Made by a program: the position numbers and the translations under genes | The notes under the pieces: model-generated | What the model saw: the letters and a program-made list of their open reading frames with translations, nothing else | Told to the model about the DNA's origin: nothing | Database searches by the model: none | Shown here: positions 1 to 9,245 of the stretch, piece after piece | Numbering within the stretch: position 1 is the stretch's first letter | How the letters are laid out: each line of letters opens with the position of its first letter | NCBI GenBank assembly: GCA_007116275.1 | Contig: SKIU01000034.1 | Span: forward strand, 1 to 12,245 | Source: a candidate division SR1 bacterium | GTDB taxonomy: Bacteria; Patescibacteriota; Gracilibacteria; Absconditabacterales; Absconditicoccaceae | Direction: 5' to 3' | Length of the DNA: 12,245 nt

Positions 1-60
1 GTATGATACTCAAGAATATGATACTTGTGATATCCATTCAGAACATAGAGTGTTTTTCAT
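1..60 (-). CDS. 5' end of an unidentified gene (first 20 codons)
   Basis: An ATG at 58-60 opens a reading frame that runs off the window edge with no TAA or TAG. It contains one in-frame TGA at 10-12, read as Gly in this genome. The start lies 19 bases after the stop of the solute-binding protein gene, on the same strand, so it may be the next gene of that operon. The visible residues begin MKNTLCSEW and match no family I recognise. No Shine-Dalgarno sequence is evident. Only position and orientation support it. Confidence 0.5.
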
Positions 61-79
61 GATATAAATTATTTTGGGT

Positions 80-2128
80 TTAGAATGCTGTTTGTTCTAT
101 TTGTTCTTCTTCATTTTCGATTATATTTTGTTCTTGATTATATTTTCAGATGCGTTGTTGTATGAAATCTCGAAATGCACTTAATCATCATATGTTTTCT
201 GTGTCAATATGAGTGTTGCTTACACGAGTGAGGTTGTTATATATTAACTCTCTCCAATTATTTTCAAATACCGTTCCTGTATGCATGAGAAATATCTGTT
301 CGTATATGTCAGGTTTGAGATAGATATGATTTATTTGTTTTCCAAGTATCATAAATGGTATATCTCTTGTATAAATTCATAATATTTGACTACGAATAGT
401 GTCATTACCTTCATCAAATTGGATATATTGTTCAAAGAGTGATGTGAATTGTGGATTTGTGTATTGTGATGGATTAGTAATGACGTCATCTGTTTTAAGT
501 ATTGGACTTAAATCTCTCTTTAATCATCTTTGTATAGGTATGATAGCTATATCATACTGGTTACTGACAAGCTCAGCTTCCATTTGTGTTCTATTTTCTA
601 ATGGTAAAAATATAAAGAAATCTGCTATATCCATAGATTCAAACACACTTTTAAGTTGTTGTACAACTTTTTGTGTAGGTGCTGTGTTTTGATATACGAT
701 AGTGATTGTTGTTTCTGGAGCTCATTGATTCTCTTCTGTTGCTGTATCATCCAAGAGGTATATAGTTATTGATCATATGTTTATTACTTTATCATTTCTA
801 TCTTTGGTGTAGAGTGTATATGTGTTGATACCAGATTTTATTTCTCTTAGTGGTATCGTATGCTTTGCAGTTTTTGTATTTTTATTGTATGAAGAAATAT
901 TCCCTTTATCTACATCTCAATACTTTATTCCTAGACTATCATAACTACCTACTGTTGTTATTTCTATATCTATAGAAAAGGGGTTGTTGTTGATATAATA
1001 TGCGTGTCTTCTGTCTTTTTCATTGAATATTATTTTCTTGTCATCTAGATTTTTTACTCCACTTTCTTCTAATTCTGCTATCGACGCACTTCCATCAGGT
1101 GTAATGCGTGTAAGAAAATCTTCTATATTAGATCCAGTAGACATAAATGTATCAAATATCCACTGATCTTTCCAGATAAAATCATCAATTTTACCACTAT
1201 AAAAATGATGGTTAATAAGTCATGCTAATGCTCTTCTAAGTCTTATACGTACTTTATCAGAATTTGTATTAAAGAATAGTGTTGTGTATGCATGTGTTAC
1301 CACAGGATATGCTATATATCCATCCAGTTTTTCATTACCATAATATGCATCAATTATTGATCTATTTGTCAGTTGGTAGTCATGTTTAAAATCATTAAAG
1401 GCATGGAGGTTCTTTATTTGATAAAATCATAAATGTGTTTCAGGACATCTATTAAGATTGAAGACAAGACTATTTATATCGTTGGATTGTGTTACTAACT
1501 GACCACATTTGGTGTATGTTGGGTTTGTTCAAAATATTGTTTTGTAATACTCAAATCACTGACTCATTAGCTGATGTCTTGGTAGTATATGGTAGGTAAA
1601 AAATAATCTATTATCTATAGACCTTTTATTAAACGTCATAGATAATGACGTATCTGATATTTTTTCTATTTTTGTATCGCTATATGTATTAAGTTTTGAT
1701 AGTCACCATTGATTTTCGATAACAATATTTCTATAGGTAAAATATATATCATCAATAGTTACTGGAGTACCATCTGACCAAACAAATCATGGATTTATTT
1801 CTACAGTGAAATTTTGGTTGTTGTTTGTTGTAACTGTACAAAGACTGTCATTGAATACCATTCCATATTCTTCCATGGATAATTCTGTACAGCTATGAAA
1901 GAGGAGTGATTGGTAAAATAAACTCTGTTCATCTGTGGAGAGATATGGCAGATATGATGTAGGTCAAAATATACCTTCTACATAGGTTCATCATTTACTT
2001 GATACTTCTGAAGATAGCGAAATTATGTATCTATATGACATATAGATCGTTATAATTATCCAACACGCTATAAGCGTCCAAAACACTATCCAGAGGTGTT
2101 TATGTCGTTTGGATCAAAGTTTTTGCAT
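80..2128 (-). CDS. Membrane-anchored extracellular solute-binding protein, family 5 (oligopeptide-binding type)
   Basis: A 682-residue protein that reads through many UGA codons as Gly and ends in TAA. After a short basic N-terminus, residues about 13-35 form one hydrophobic helix with no lipobox, so it is probably a signal anchor holding the protein on the outer face of the membrane. The mature part starts with a family-typical GGTYVEG stretch (residues 46-52, both glycines UGA) and has WSDGTPVT at about 117-124, a hallmark of SBP family 5 (DppA/OppA; PF00496). The family binds peptides or similar solutes for ABC import. Length is somewhat above the usual 530-600 residues, and the tail is Glu/Gln-rich. 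The ATG lies 3 bases after the secG stop, suggesting co-translation. No ABC permease or ATPase is present in the window. The family call is firm; the substrate is unknown. Confidence 0.88.
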
Positions 2129-2131
2129 AAT

Positions 2132-2362
2132 CTACCCACGCATGGTGTAAGGTAAAAGAAGTGCAGAAATAGCAAATATAATGCTTGATATAAGTGCTAC
2201 TTTTTTGAGTGTTCATTCAACTGTTTTTTTGCTTCCATACTCTCCAGCATTACTAACACCACCTAGTCATAATCCTAATCACCCTTTTGGTGACATTAAC
2301 AATACAGATCCCACTAAGAGTATACCTGTTATAATCATAATAATAATAAGTGCAATACGCAT
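2132..2362 (-). CDS. secG: Preprotein translocase subunit SecG
   Basis: A 76-residue protein with the SecG layout: a first membrane helix (about 2-22), then a MSPKGGLGLGLGG loop (23-35), and a second helix (about 52-71) ending near LLLPYTM. SecG is the accessory subunit of the SecYEG channel and aids SecA-driven export across the cytoplasmic membrane. The Gly-rich loop mixes UGA with GGN codons, so under the standard code the gene would appear broken. It is the only complete gene here ending in TAG. It sits directly before the solute-binding protein gene (3 bases apart) and 73 bases after the UPF0114 gene. Length and loop sequence fit bacterial SecG well. Confidence 0.9.
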
Positions 2363-2395
2363 TATAATATACTATATAGTTAAAATTACTCGAAA

Positions 2396-2423
2396 AGGAT
2401 AGATATTTGTATTTTAAATGCAA
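2396..2423 (-). promoter_or_regulatory. Possible sigma70 promoter for secG and the solute-binding gene
   Basis: On the minus strand, TTGCAT (2418-2423) is followed after 16 bases by TATCCT (2396-2401), in the 73-base gap before secG. The -10 box is poor (two mismatches). The -35 box shares the TTGC core seen at the stronger promoters in this window. Transcription would start near 2390, about 28 bases before the secG ATG. Confidence 0.3.
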
Positions 2424-2435
2424 TAGTACTTGTGT

Positions 2436-2963
2436 TTATTTATTTGATATTTTGTGTTTTTTGTTTGTTGATGATCCTAATTTTTCTACGAGATATAATC
2501 ATAATGCTAGTAGGGGTACTGCTGCTGCTATTGCAACAAGATCTCGTTTGTCATATACCACAAATAATATCATATGTTTAAATACATGCACAATGAGTGA
2601 TATTATAATTACTTTCCCAAGTTTTTGTTTGAGTTCGTCTATATCATGTATGAGTATTTGATCTGCTTGATTTTGGTCTTTTGATTGGACTGCTAATCTA
2701 TTAAGAAATATCTCATATAATCATCGTATGATAATAAGTGCTATTACACATAGTAATGCTATATCTATCACATCAATGAGTAGTCATAGTATTTGAAATG
2801 GTTGTTCTCATATTGTATCAAACATTTGTATAGCATTCCAGAATCTTGACCCCATTAGTACGATAAGATAAACTAATGTTGCGCACACAAAAAATATGGG
2901 CAGTAGTATAATATATCTCAATCTTCGTAAAAAAATTTCTATTCGTTTAATTATATAATGCAT
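2436..2963 (-). CDS. UPF0114 / YqhA-like membrane protein
   Basis: A 175-residue polytopic membrane protein. Hydrophobic segments lie at about 17-38, 57-80, 117-134 and 140-160. The arrangement matches UPF0114 (E. coli YqhA type): an N-terminal amphipathic E-x-x-x-R stretch, the LLIDVIDIALL helix (61-71) followed by a GLYEIFLNRL motif (81-90), and a later IDELKQKLGKVI segment (108-120). The family's function is not established. UGA is read as Gly at several sites, including the Gly of the GLYE motif. The ATG at 2961-2963 lies just past the terminator of the T4SS-like operon, so this gene probably starts a separate transcript with secG. I saw no convincing promoter in the short gap. Confidence 0.75.
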
Positions 2964-2980
2964 CTATTGTATTTTATCAT

Positions 2981-3004
2981 AAAAAATACCTCTATAGAGA
3001 GTAT
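2981..3004 (-). terminator. Rho-independent terminator of the T4SS-like operon
   Basis: On the minus strand an ATAC-T-CTC stem arm, a TATA loop and a GAGGTAT arm (7 pairs with one bulged base, 2986-3004) are followed by six T residues. It lies 26 bases after the stop of the pilin-like gene. The complement also carries a T tract beyond the stem (after 3004), but no plus-strand gene would need it. Confidence 0.65.
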
Positions 3005-3029
3005 CTTTTTTGTTGTTCTTTTCAAGCTA

Positions 3030-4349
3030 TTAGTTGATTATAAGGAAATTTGTAATGACGTATCCTGCTCCTATAACCAATATTCCAGCTGCTATATACA
3101 AAAAGCTTTTTTTGATTTTTCCGATTGTTTCTTCGTTTGTTGGATTAACGAGAAGTTGGTAGGTTTGTATAACGATGATAAGAAGAATAACAAATGCTGC
3201 TAGTCCCATGACCCAGTTGATAATAGTATAGAGTATCGGTAGATTTCCACTCAATATTCATGTTCATATATCTCCTAGATCTTGTGCTGATTGTTCCATT
3301 ACTTCTGTCTCTGATCAAAAAATGAGTTCAACTATTTGCTTGGATCATAATATAATAAGTATACCAATTACATTCCAGGCAATAAGTGTTGCTGCTTGTT
3401 TCTTGACCTCATCTGATGGATTGGTGAGATATTGTAATACGCGCGTTACAATTATGACGAATAAAACTCCCATAGCAAGGTACATAGCTATTTTTATGAA
3501 TGGGAATACTGCTTGATTGTATAATGTTTGTGCGACTTGGATACCATTAAATGTTTGTAGGTTTCATCATCATAATATATTTTCAAATAATACAGTGTTC
3601 GCTAGATATCGTGAACTCATCATAATAACAATTCCTACAACACCTCGTATAAGATATTTTGATCACTCTTTGGTTCACTCTTCACTATCACTAAACATCA
3701 TCTTATAAAATCCGATAATAGCTACAATTACACCAATAATGATAATGATAGGTATTAGTAAATTTATGATAGTGGATCTTACAAAATTTACTACTCATTG
3801 CGTTCCGAGTGCTGCTTCGGCAGGATCAAGGTTCTGTTCGATAGACTGGATTGCTCTTCCCATAGTGAGATCAAACCTTCCTGTCGGGGCTTCTAGTACA
3901 TTAAAAGAGATGGATAGTTCATTATTATTAGTATCGGGGTCTGTTGATCCTGCTTGGTTTGCATTGACTACACAGGTTACTGTTTGTTCTGTGAGATTTT
4001 CTGTTAATGATGGATCGAGTAATAAGTTGTTTCTTGTTCGAAATCATCATGCAGCTATGTAGATGTTTCAGATGTATGATGAATTAAAAACCACTAGACC
4101 ATCATTATTACATACTATAAATCAGGTTTCTGTATCATTAAAGTTGAGTTCATCGGGTCATAAATTTTCTATGGTAATATGAATTCTTGGTATAGTATTT
4201 TGAATGACTCCTGTTACTCATCCTATGGTTGCTATGTTATTTATTTGTATACTTTGTACCTGTAGATCTGTCGTTTGTGCAAAAGATAATCCAATAAATC
4301 CGGATAGGATAAGATATAGAGTTATTATAGATTTGTAGATGTATGTCAT
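3030..4349 (-). CDS. Secreted/membrane protein with three tandem T4SS-pilin-like helical hairpins
   Basis: A 439-residue protein ending in TAA. Residues 1-24 are a signal peptide (cleavage after SFA, before Q25). Residues 25 to about 180 look like an extracytoplasmic beta-rich domain with two cysteines (FIVC and TVTC contexts) that could pair. The rest holds three similar modules, each a membrane helix, a short charged loop and a second helix. The loops are FSDSEEGTKEGSK (about 218), YLTNPSDEVKKQ (NP at 310-311) and LLVNPTNEETIGKIKK (NP at 402-403), spaced about 92 residues. This helix - NPxxEExxKK - helix pattern is that of the T4SS pilin family (VirB2/TrbC-like) common in Candidate Phyla bacteria, normally one module per protein. 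It is the last gene of the operon with virB4. A pilus-base or channel role (VirB6-like) is possible but not shown. Confidence 0.7.
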
Positions 4350-4371
4350 GGTTGTCTCTGTGATAATTAAA

Positions 4372-5334
4372 TTATCTTTTAATTTTTTCTCGTATATTCT
4401 CTATAGTTACTTGTATCTCTCTTGCAAGAGGAAGAGGTGGGAGGTACTTTCGCCTTATATACATAGTAATATATCTTCCGTATATGAGTGCTATGGGTAG
4501 GTATACTGTTATGGTATTGCCATAATATCGTATTATGATTGCGCTTATTATTATTCCTATACTGTATTGTGTGCGTAAGTTTTTTTGCATGGGAGAGATG
4601 TGACTATAGATTTTTTTGTATCCATGGAGGAGTTCATTTCGCGATGGTTGGATCATTTTGTTTTGTGCTTTTTGTTGCAGAAAATCGATACTTGCCATGA
4701 TGTATCATCGTATTTCTTCAGGATTGACACTAAATATTTTGTTTATGATATCTTTTGTTTTTTTGCCTATTATATCTATCCCTGCTGCTATTGTGGCTAT
4801 TCTAATGCTTATACATAGTAGTATACATACTGATAATATATTGCTTTGTAATGCAAGAGTGATGCATGTTCGTGCCGTCCATCGTAGTATAGATTCTTTG
4901 ATTCGCATATTCGGTTCTTGGAATGTATGTGCTTTGTATCGTGCGTATATATTGTACAATGGTATATAATAGAGTATCACCTCAGCTACATCATGTTGTA
5001 TTTTGTTATATTGCTTGTTTTCCCCTTGTATTATAACTGTTCAGGATACTACTCAGATAGAACCTACGACCAATAAACTAATAGTAGCTACAATACTTAT
5101 CATATGTATTCGGTAGACAAGAATACTTGGGAAAAAATAATAGACAATCACCATGATCAATGTTATAATCCCACTTATCATCGTTATATATCCATATTGT
5201 ATGTATGATTGTACAAAAGTTTTTTCTTCTGTCGTTAGGTCGTTATTTTTTTCTACTAATCCTTTAACCATAAGTGCGAAAAACATAACTGCTGCTAATG
5301 CAAGTTGTTTACTATCGTTGCTGTTATGTAGCAT
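4372..5334 (-). CDS. Unrecognised polytopic membrane protein of the T4SS-like operon
   Basis: A 320-residue protein that I cannot assign to a named family. Hydrophobic segments lie at about 11-28, 48-68, 74-98, 155-190 (probably two helices) and 265-300. A cytoplasmic-looking stretch at about 122-152 reads YYIPLYNIYARYK followed by KESILRW; this P-x-Y-N-x-Y-x-R-Y and KESI pattern could be a family signature. The C-terminus is basic (REKIKR). The start ATG is 24 bases after the virB4 stop and the stop is 22 bases before the pilin-like gene, so the three are almost certainly one operon. UGA at 5053-5055, 5041-5043 and 4705-4707 would otherwise split it into three fragments. It occupies the place where a VirB6- or VirB3-like membrane component might be expected, but homology is not visible by eye. 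Confidence 0.75.
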
Positions 5335-5358
5335 TGGTATTTTTTCAGGTCGTAAAAG

Positions 5359-7485
5359 TTATTTTATATCGGTTGTAATAAAAGCTTTTTCTTCGTTGGA
5401 TGCAAGTATTTTTACTCCGATATGTTGTGATCATGCAAATATGAGTCATTCACCGATTCATGATGATACCAATTTTTGTTGTTCTGCTGCTGATAGTCAT
5501 AACAATGTGTCTAGGGCTTTAATTGACGTGGTTGACTGTTTTAAAAGTACTTGGAGAGCAGAGTTTGATATAATTGGTTTCCCGTATTTACTTCTTACAA
5601 AATCTTCTATATCTTGTGATATTGTTGTTATTCCAACTCCGTATTTTCTTGCTCTTTTTATCAATCCATAAAGAAAATTCCCTGATATATCGTTTTGTAA
5701 AAGTATCCATGCTTCATCAATAGCTAGTAGTCTTTTTTTCTTGTGAGATCTAACTTTGTTCCATATAAAGTTTAGGACTCCATACATGGCAGGTGTTCTT
5801 AATGCATCTTCGAGGTCTCTAATACTAAAGACTGTGAGTTTATTGTTGATATCTATGTTTGTTTGGTTGTTAAATAGTTTTCCAAATGTTCCTGATACAT
5901 ATTTACTCAATCTGAGTGCTATTTTTTCTCCTCATTCCATTCCATCAAGAATATTCATTAGATCTTCCATGATAGGTGGTTGTTTTCACTCATAGCTTGT
6001 TTCGTCAAACGAGAATCATTTGAGTGTGTAGGTACTTTGTATGGCTTTATCTAGTATTGCTTCTTCTTCTGCATTGAGTTCTCCGATAAGTAGGGCAATC
6101 ATACCAATCAAACTCATAACCTGACTTCTTAATAGATCCCCAGGTCCATATTCCACATCTTCTATCGCTTCGGGAATATCAAATGGGTTGAGATACTGTT
6201 GTGCATTTGTTGCTATATTGACATATGTTCAACCTACTTTTTCACACAGTCATTTGTACTCATTTTCTGGATCAATGATAATCACATCAATACCATTGAG
6301 TAAATATCTCATCACTTCTAATTTTACGAGAAAGGATTTACCAGCACCAGATGTTGCAAGTACAACACTATTCATATTCTCGAGTTTAGAATCAAATCTA
6401 TCAAATATAACCAATCATCCTGTTTGTGTGTTCACTCCATACAATATACCTGTGTCATGGACGAGATCATTGGCTACAAATGGGAAACTTCCCGCTAGTG
6501 ATGAAGTTATAGCGCTTCTTACTATGCCGAGTTCATCGGTACATAATGGCAATCCACTATTAAATCATTCATCCATTCTTTGGATAGCATTTTTCATTCT
6601 AATCCCATATCATGCTACCTTTTGTTCGAATTTTTTTGCTGTTTCGTTGAGCTTTTTGGAGTCTTGTTCATACATATTGACGTAGTATGCTGTTTCGAAA
6701 TATCTTTCTTCACGTGTCGTGAGTTTTTCTCTTATGAGTTCTACATCTCTATACTGTTGTTCGATTTCCATATCAAGTGTTATTCCTTTCTGTGATGCTT
6801 CTTTTATTTCTGCTTTTAATTGTGTCGCTTTTTGTTTTAACATGGACTGTATCGCACTATCTTCTTCAGGATAGATAAAGAAGCTCATATCCCATTTTGC
6901 ATGAAATCAGAATATGTCTCTAGTCCATAGCGCATCTATATATGAAGGATAGCTCTGTGCGTAGTATGTTTTCCCTGCGATACCAGCTATATTATATTCA
7001 CTTCATTTTACTTCTCGGTATGATGGTGCAATATGTGATTTGTAATCAGCAACTGTAGTTGCGTAGTGTTTTTCTACTTCAAGAATATACTGTCTGAGCT
7101 TACTGGTCAGTTTTTTTTCATCATATTCTTTATCTGGTAGATTAATCAAATATTTAACTTGTTCTTTGATGTCTTTATTTGCTATCATTGGATTTTCAGG
7201 TTTCTCTTTTTTCTTGCTTGTTTGTTGTTTGTCTGTTTTTTTATTACCTGCTGCAGGAAATATTATTTGAAGCATACTGTCGATACCAGCACTTATACTT
7301 TCTAATAATCATAATGTTTTTTTGTCTTTTTTTGTAGTTTTTTTCTCAGGTGTTTGTGTTGCATTGTTTGTAGGAACTTTTGATTTATTTGTTTCTTGTT
7401 TTTTTTCTCTATTGATAAATCAACCATCCTTAATCGTTTGGCTGTAGTCTGTATCGTAGACAATGTCTTTGATCTCTGCTATCAT
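5359..7485 (-). CDS. virB4: VirB4/TraC-family type IV secretion ATPase
   Basis: A 708-residue ATPase, slightly short for VirB4. Residues 1 to about 90 are Lys/Thr/Gln-rich and low in complexity. An N-terminal VirB4 domain follows (KTYYAQSYPSY, then FFIYPEEDSA) with a long charged helical stretch. The motor domain has Walker A ATSGAGKS (K383), IIIDPENEY after it, Walker B LLAIDEAW (D590, E591), then TTISQDIEDF and NSALQVLLKQS, the standard C-terminal motifs of VirB4/TraC. The family powers pilus assembly and substrate transfer in type IV secretion at the inner membrane. It is first in a three-gene operon with two membrane proteins and has its own promoter. The ATG at 7483-7485 is the only ATG in the short open stretch after the upstream TAA; AAGAG a few bases before it is a weak ribosome site. 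The frame needs UGA as Gly. Confidence 0.93.
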
Positions 7486-7517
7486 AGGCTCTTGTTTTTT
7501 ATTAAATTTGTGTTTTT

Positions 7518-7546
7518 ATTATATGGTCTTCGGGTCTATAAAGCAA
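7518..7546 (-). promoter_or_regulatory. Sigma70-type promoter of the virB4 operon
   Basis: On the minus strand, TTGCTT (7541-7546) and a perfect TATAAT (7518-7523) are separated by exactly 17 bases. The predicted start of transcription is near 7511, about 26 bases before the virB4 ATG. It lies in the 114-base gap after the lipoprotein gene, which otherwise shows nothing recognisable. Confidence 0.7.
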
Positions 7547-7599
7547 TCTCTTGGCTTGCATTTGTTGCTATTTTGTTGACATTTTTCGACAATATGGTT

Positions 7600-8112
7600 T
7601 TACATGTTATTTATAAACTCACTTAAGGTCGTATCATTGATTACTATAATAAAATTGTTGTTTGGGAAAAATTGTCTGGCTGTGTAGAGTAGTTGGTTTT
7701 CAAACCTTAGTTTGTCACACTCTTCTTCTAGATCTACTATTCCAGTAAGTGCAATAACTGTATAGGTATTTTTATCTTCAATATAATCTATCTCTAGTGT
7801 GCTGTCTGCTAAGGCTGTTTCTAATCCAAATGCTTGTACCATATCTTGTTCGACAGTTAGGAGCGCGTGTATAGCCGACCACAATGGATCGTCGTTTGTA
7901 TATACAGTGTTTTGCATCGGTGATAGACTATCATTACATCCTATAGCTATGCCATTTTCTCCATTGTCTTCAGGGATATAGAAATACACATCAAATGTTT
8001 GTCCATCTTCATCGTTGCTATCAGCTTGTTCTACTATATCTTTACTAGAGTTACTACATCAAATGATAAATAGGCTTATTGTTACACATACAAGTAGCAA
8101 TATTTTTTTCAT
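7600..8112 (-). CDS. Small lipoprotein with a GerMN-like domain
   Basis: A 170-residue lipoprotein. It has a KK start, a hydrophobic stretch (4-17) and a lipobox I-I-G-C with lipidated C19; the Gly at 18 is a UGA codon (8059-8061). A polar acidic linker follows to about residue 40. The rest resembles the GerMN domain (PF10646): a YFYIPED strand, a PLWSAIHALL helix, ETALADSTLEIDYI, then a TGIVD strand and a C-terminal TARQFFPNNNFIIVIND segment. GerMN occurs in spore-germination GerM but is widespread in lipoproteins of non-sporulating bacteria, where its role is unclear. It ends in TAA and has its own possible promoter. Its place just before the T4SS-like operon may be chance or may mean an envelope partner. 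The domain call is by pattern and is moderate. Confidence 0.7.
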
Positions 8113-8145
8113 ACGATTGTGTATAGTAAAATAATATCTAGTTTT

Positions 8146-8173
8146 TGTATAGTGTTGTTTGTCTCTATTACAA
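8146..8173 (-). promoter_or_regulatory. Possible promoter of the lipoprotein gene
   Basis: On the minus strand, TTGTAA (8168-8173) and TATACA (8146-8151) are separated by 16 bases. Transcription would start near 8139, about 27 bases before the ATG. A second TATACA closer to the start codon is less well placed. Part of the gap just after the priA-like stop; no terminator is visible there. Confidence 0.4.
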
Positions 8174-8176
8174 GTT

Positions 8177-9226
8177 TTATATGACACTGTCTGCCTGTCG
8201 GTCTACCTTAAATCACCTGTTATGCAATTTACACTTTGTGTATATGATATCCATAAAGTTTTTTATTTGTTTTCCTTTTATGATGATATTATATCTATAT
8301 TTTCCAAATTTTTTGTAGATTAGTGGTGGGGTAGTATATATTTCCATATCATCTAATGTATACTTTTCTTTGTAATATAATAATTCCTTATGGAGTTTGT
8401 CGACATTAGCATAGACTCTTTCTTCAGTTTCGTGCTTATATAATAATACACATAGGTCGCTATATGGTGGATAGTTGTATTGTTTTCTATATACTTCATC
8501 TTCTCTTTGGAAAGCTTCCTTATTCATTTTGCAAGCAGAGCGTATACTATAATGCTCAGGATCAAAACTTTGTACAATGAAGTGTGCATCTTTATATTGT
8601 TGTATCGTTTCGTAGAGGAAGAAAAAATTTTTGCTCGCAGCAGTGTAGTCTGGAATATTAAGTCCTAGGTCTGCATTGAGAAATATAACTATGTCTGTTT
8701 TGTAGTTTTTTATGGGTGTGGTGAGTAATGAAGTTCCTATTGTGATATTACTATGTTTTTGTTGTTTATGTTTTTTGATTTTATTGGGTGAATTTACTGT
8801 CTGTGTATCAATAATATCTGGTATTATATTATAGGTTTGTTGTATTCGATCTGCTACTTGTTGTATTCATAAACCGTATGGCCTGATGCTGTTTGATTGA
8901 CATTTGGGGCATTTTGGTGGTATGTCATAATGTGTTTTGCATATATGGCATAATCCAAATGGATGTCCTTGTTGATCATTATGATAACTAATGCTTACTG
9001 AGCAGTTTTTGCACTGTGGTATATGTCCACAATCACGACATATAACTCCTGATGCGTATCATTTTTTGTTTACAATAATGGTAATGTTTTTGTTTTGTTT
9101 GGTATATTTGCGTATTCATTCTTGTACTAATTCTGAGAAATGATAATTCTCTTCTTTCCTCATATCAACAAGGAATATCTTCTTGTTTTTATTGTTTATC
9201 TTGTGGAGAAATTGTTCGTAATTCAT
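8177..9226 (-). CDS. PriA-like protein lacking the N-terminal helicase half (primosomal protein N' C-terminal region)
   Basis: A 349-residue protein matching only the C-terminal half of PriA (normally 700 or more). It begins at the FLVDMRKE segment that follows the first helicase lobe, then has NKKGYA (51-57 region; Gly56 is UGA; NRRGY in PriA), all eight zinc cysteines (C63, C66, C72, C75, C93, C96, C106, C109), a degenerate second helicase lobe (IGTS at 163-166, LNADLGLNIPDY) and the PriA C-terminal domain (YNYPPYSDL, RYRYNIIIKG, FKVDRQAD). The motif VI region that reads QVAGRAGR in PriA is replaced here by ETIQQYKD. The N-terminal DNA-binding and DEAH lobes are absent: a TAA lies in frame at 9293-9295 and the Nudix gene fills the space upstream. 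So it keeps zinc-binding and C-terminal parts but should not hydrolyse ATP. It may be a structural replication-restart factor, or half of a split PriA. The frame is clean, so it does not look like recent decay. Confidence 0.85.
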
Positions 9227-9245
9227 AGAGACTGGATGAAATAAA

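Noticed and set aside
917..1144. A separate small gene of 75 codons on the minus strand
   Set aside because: It is an internal piece of the solute-binding protein bounded by UGA on one side and using an internal ATG on the other.
2986..3004. A plus-strand terminator from the same hairpin
   Set aside because: A T tract is present on that side too, but there is no plus-strand gene to terminate.
3739..4062. Plus-strand open frame of 107 codons
   Set aside because: Antisense to the N-terminal domain of the pilin-like protein, which reads coherently with a signal peptide on the other strand.
4372..4698. Treating the 108-codon minus-strand frame as its own gene
   Set aside because: It is in frame with the segments upstream (to 5334) and separated from them only by UGA codons, so it is the C-terminus of the 320-residue membrane protein.
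5153..5671. Longest plus-strand open frame (172 codons)
   Set aside because: It lies antisense to virB4 and the membrane protein gene, has no recognisable protein features, and is a shadow of T-rich antisense sequence.
6188..6685. Plus-strand open frame of 165 codons
   Set aside because: Entirely antisense to the motor domain of virB4, whose Walker A motif is encoded here; no family resemblance.
7547..7599. A terminator after the lipoprotein gene
   Set aside because: Only a weak TTG/CAA pairing around a GAAAAAT loop is visible, with no T tract.
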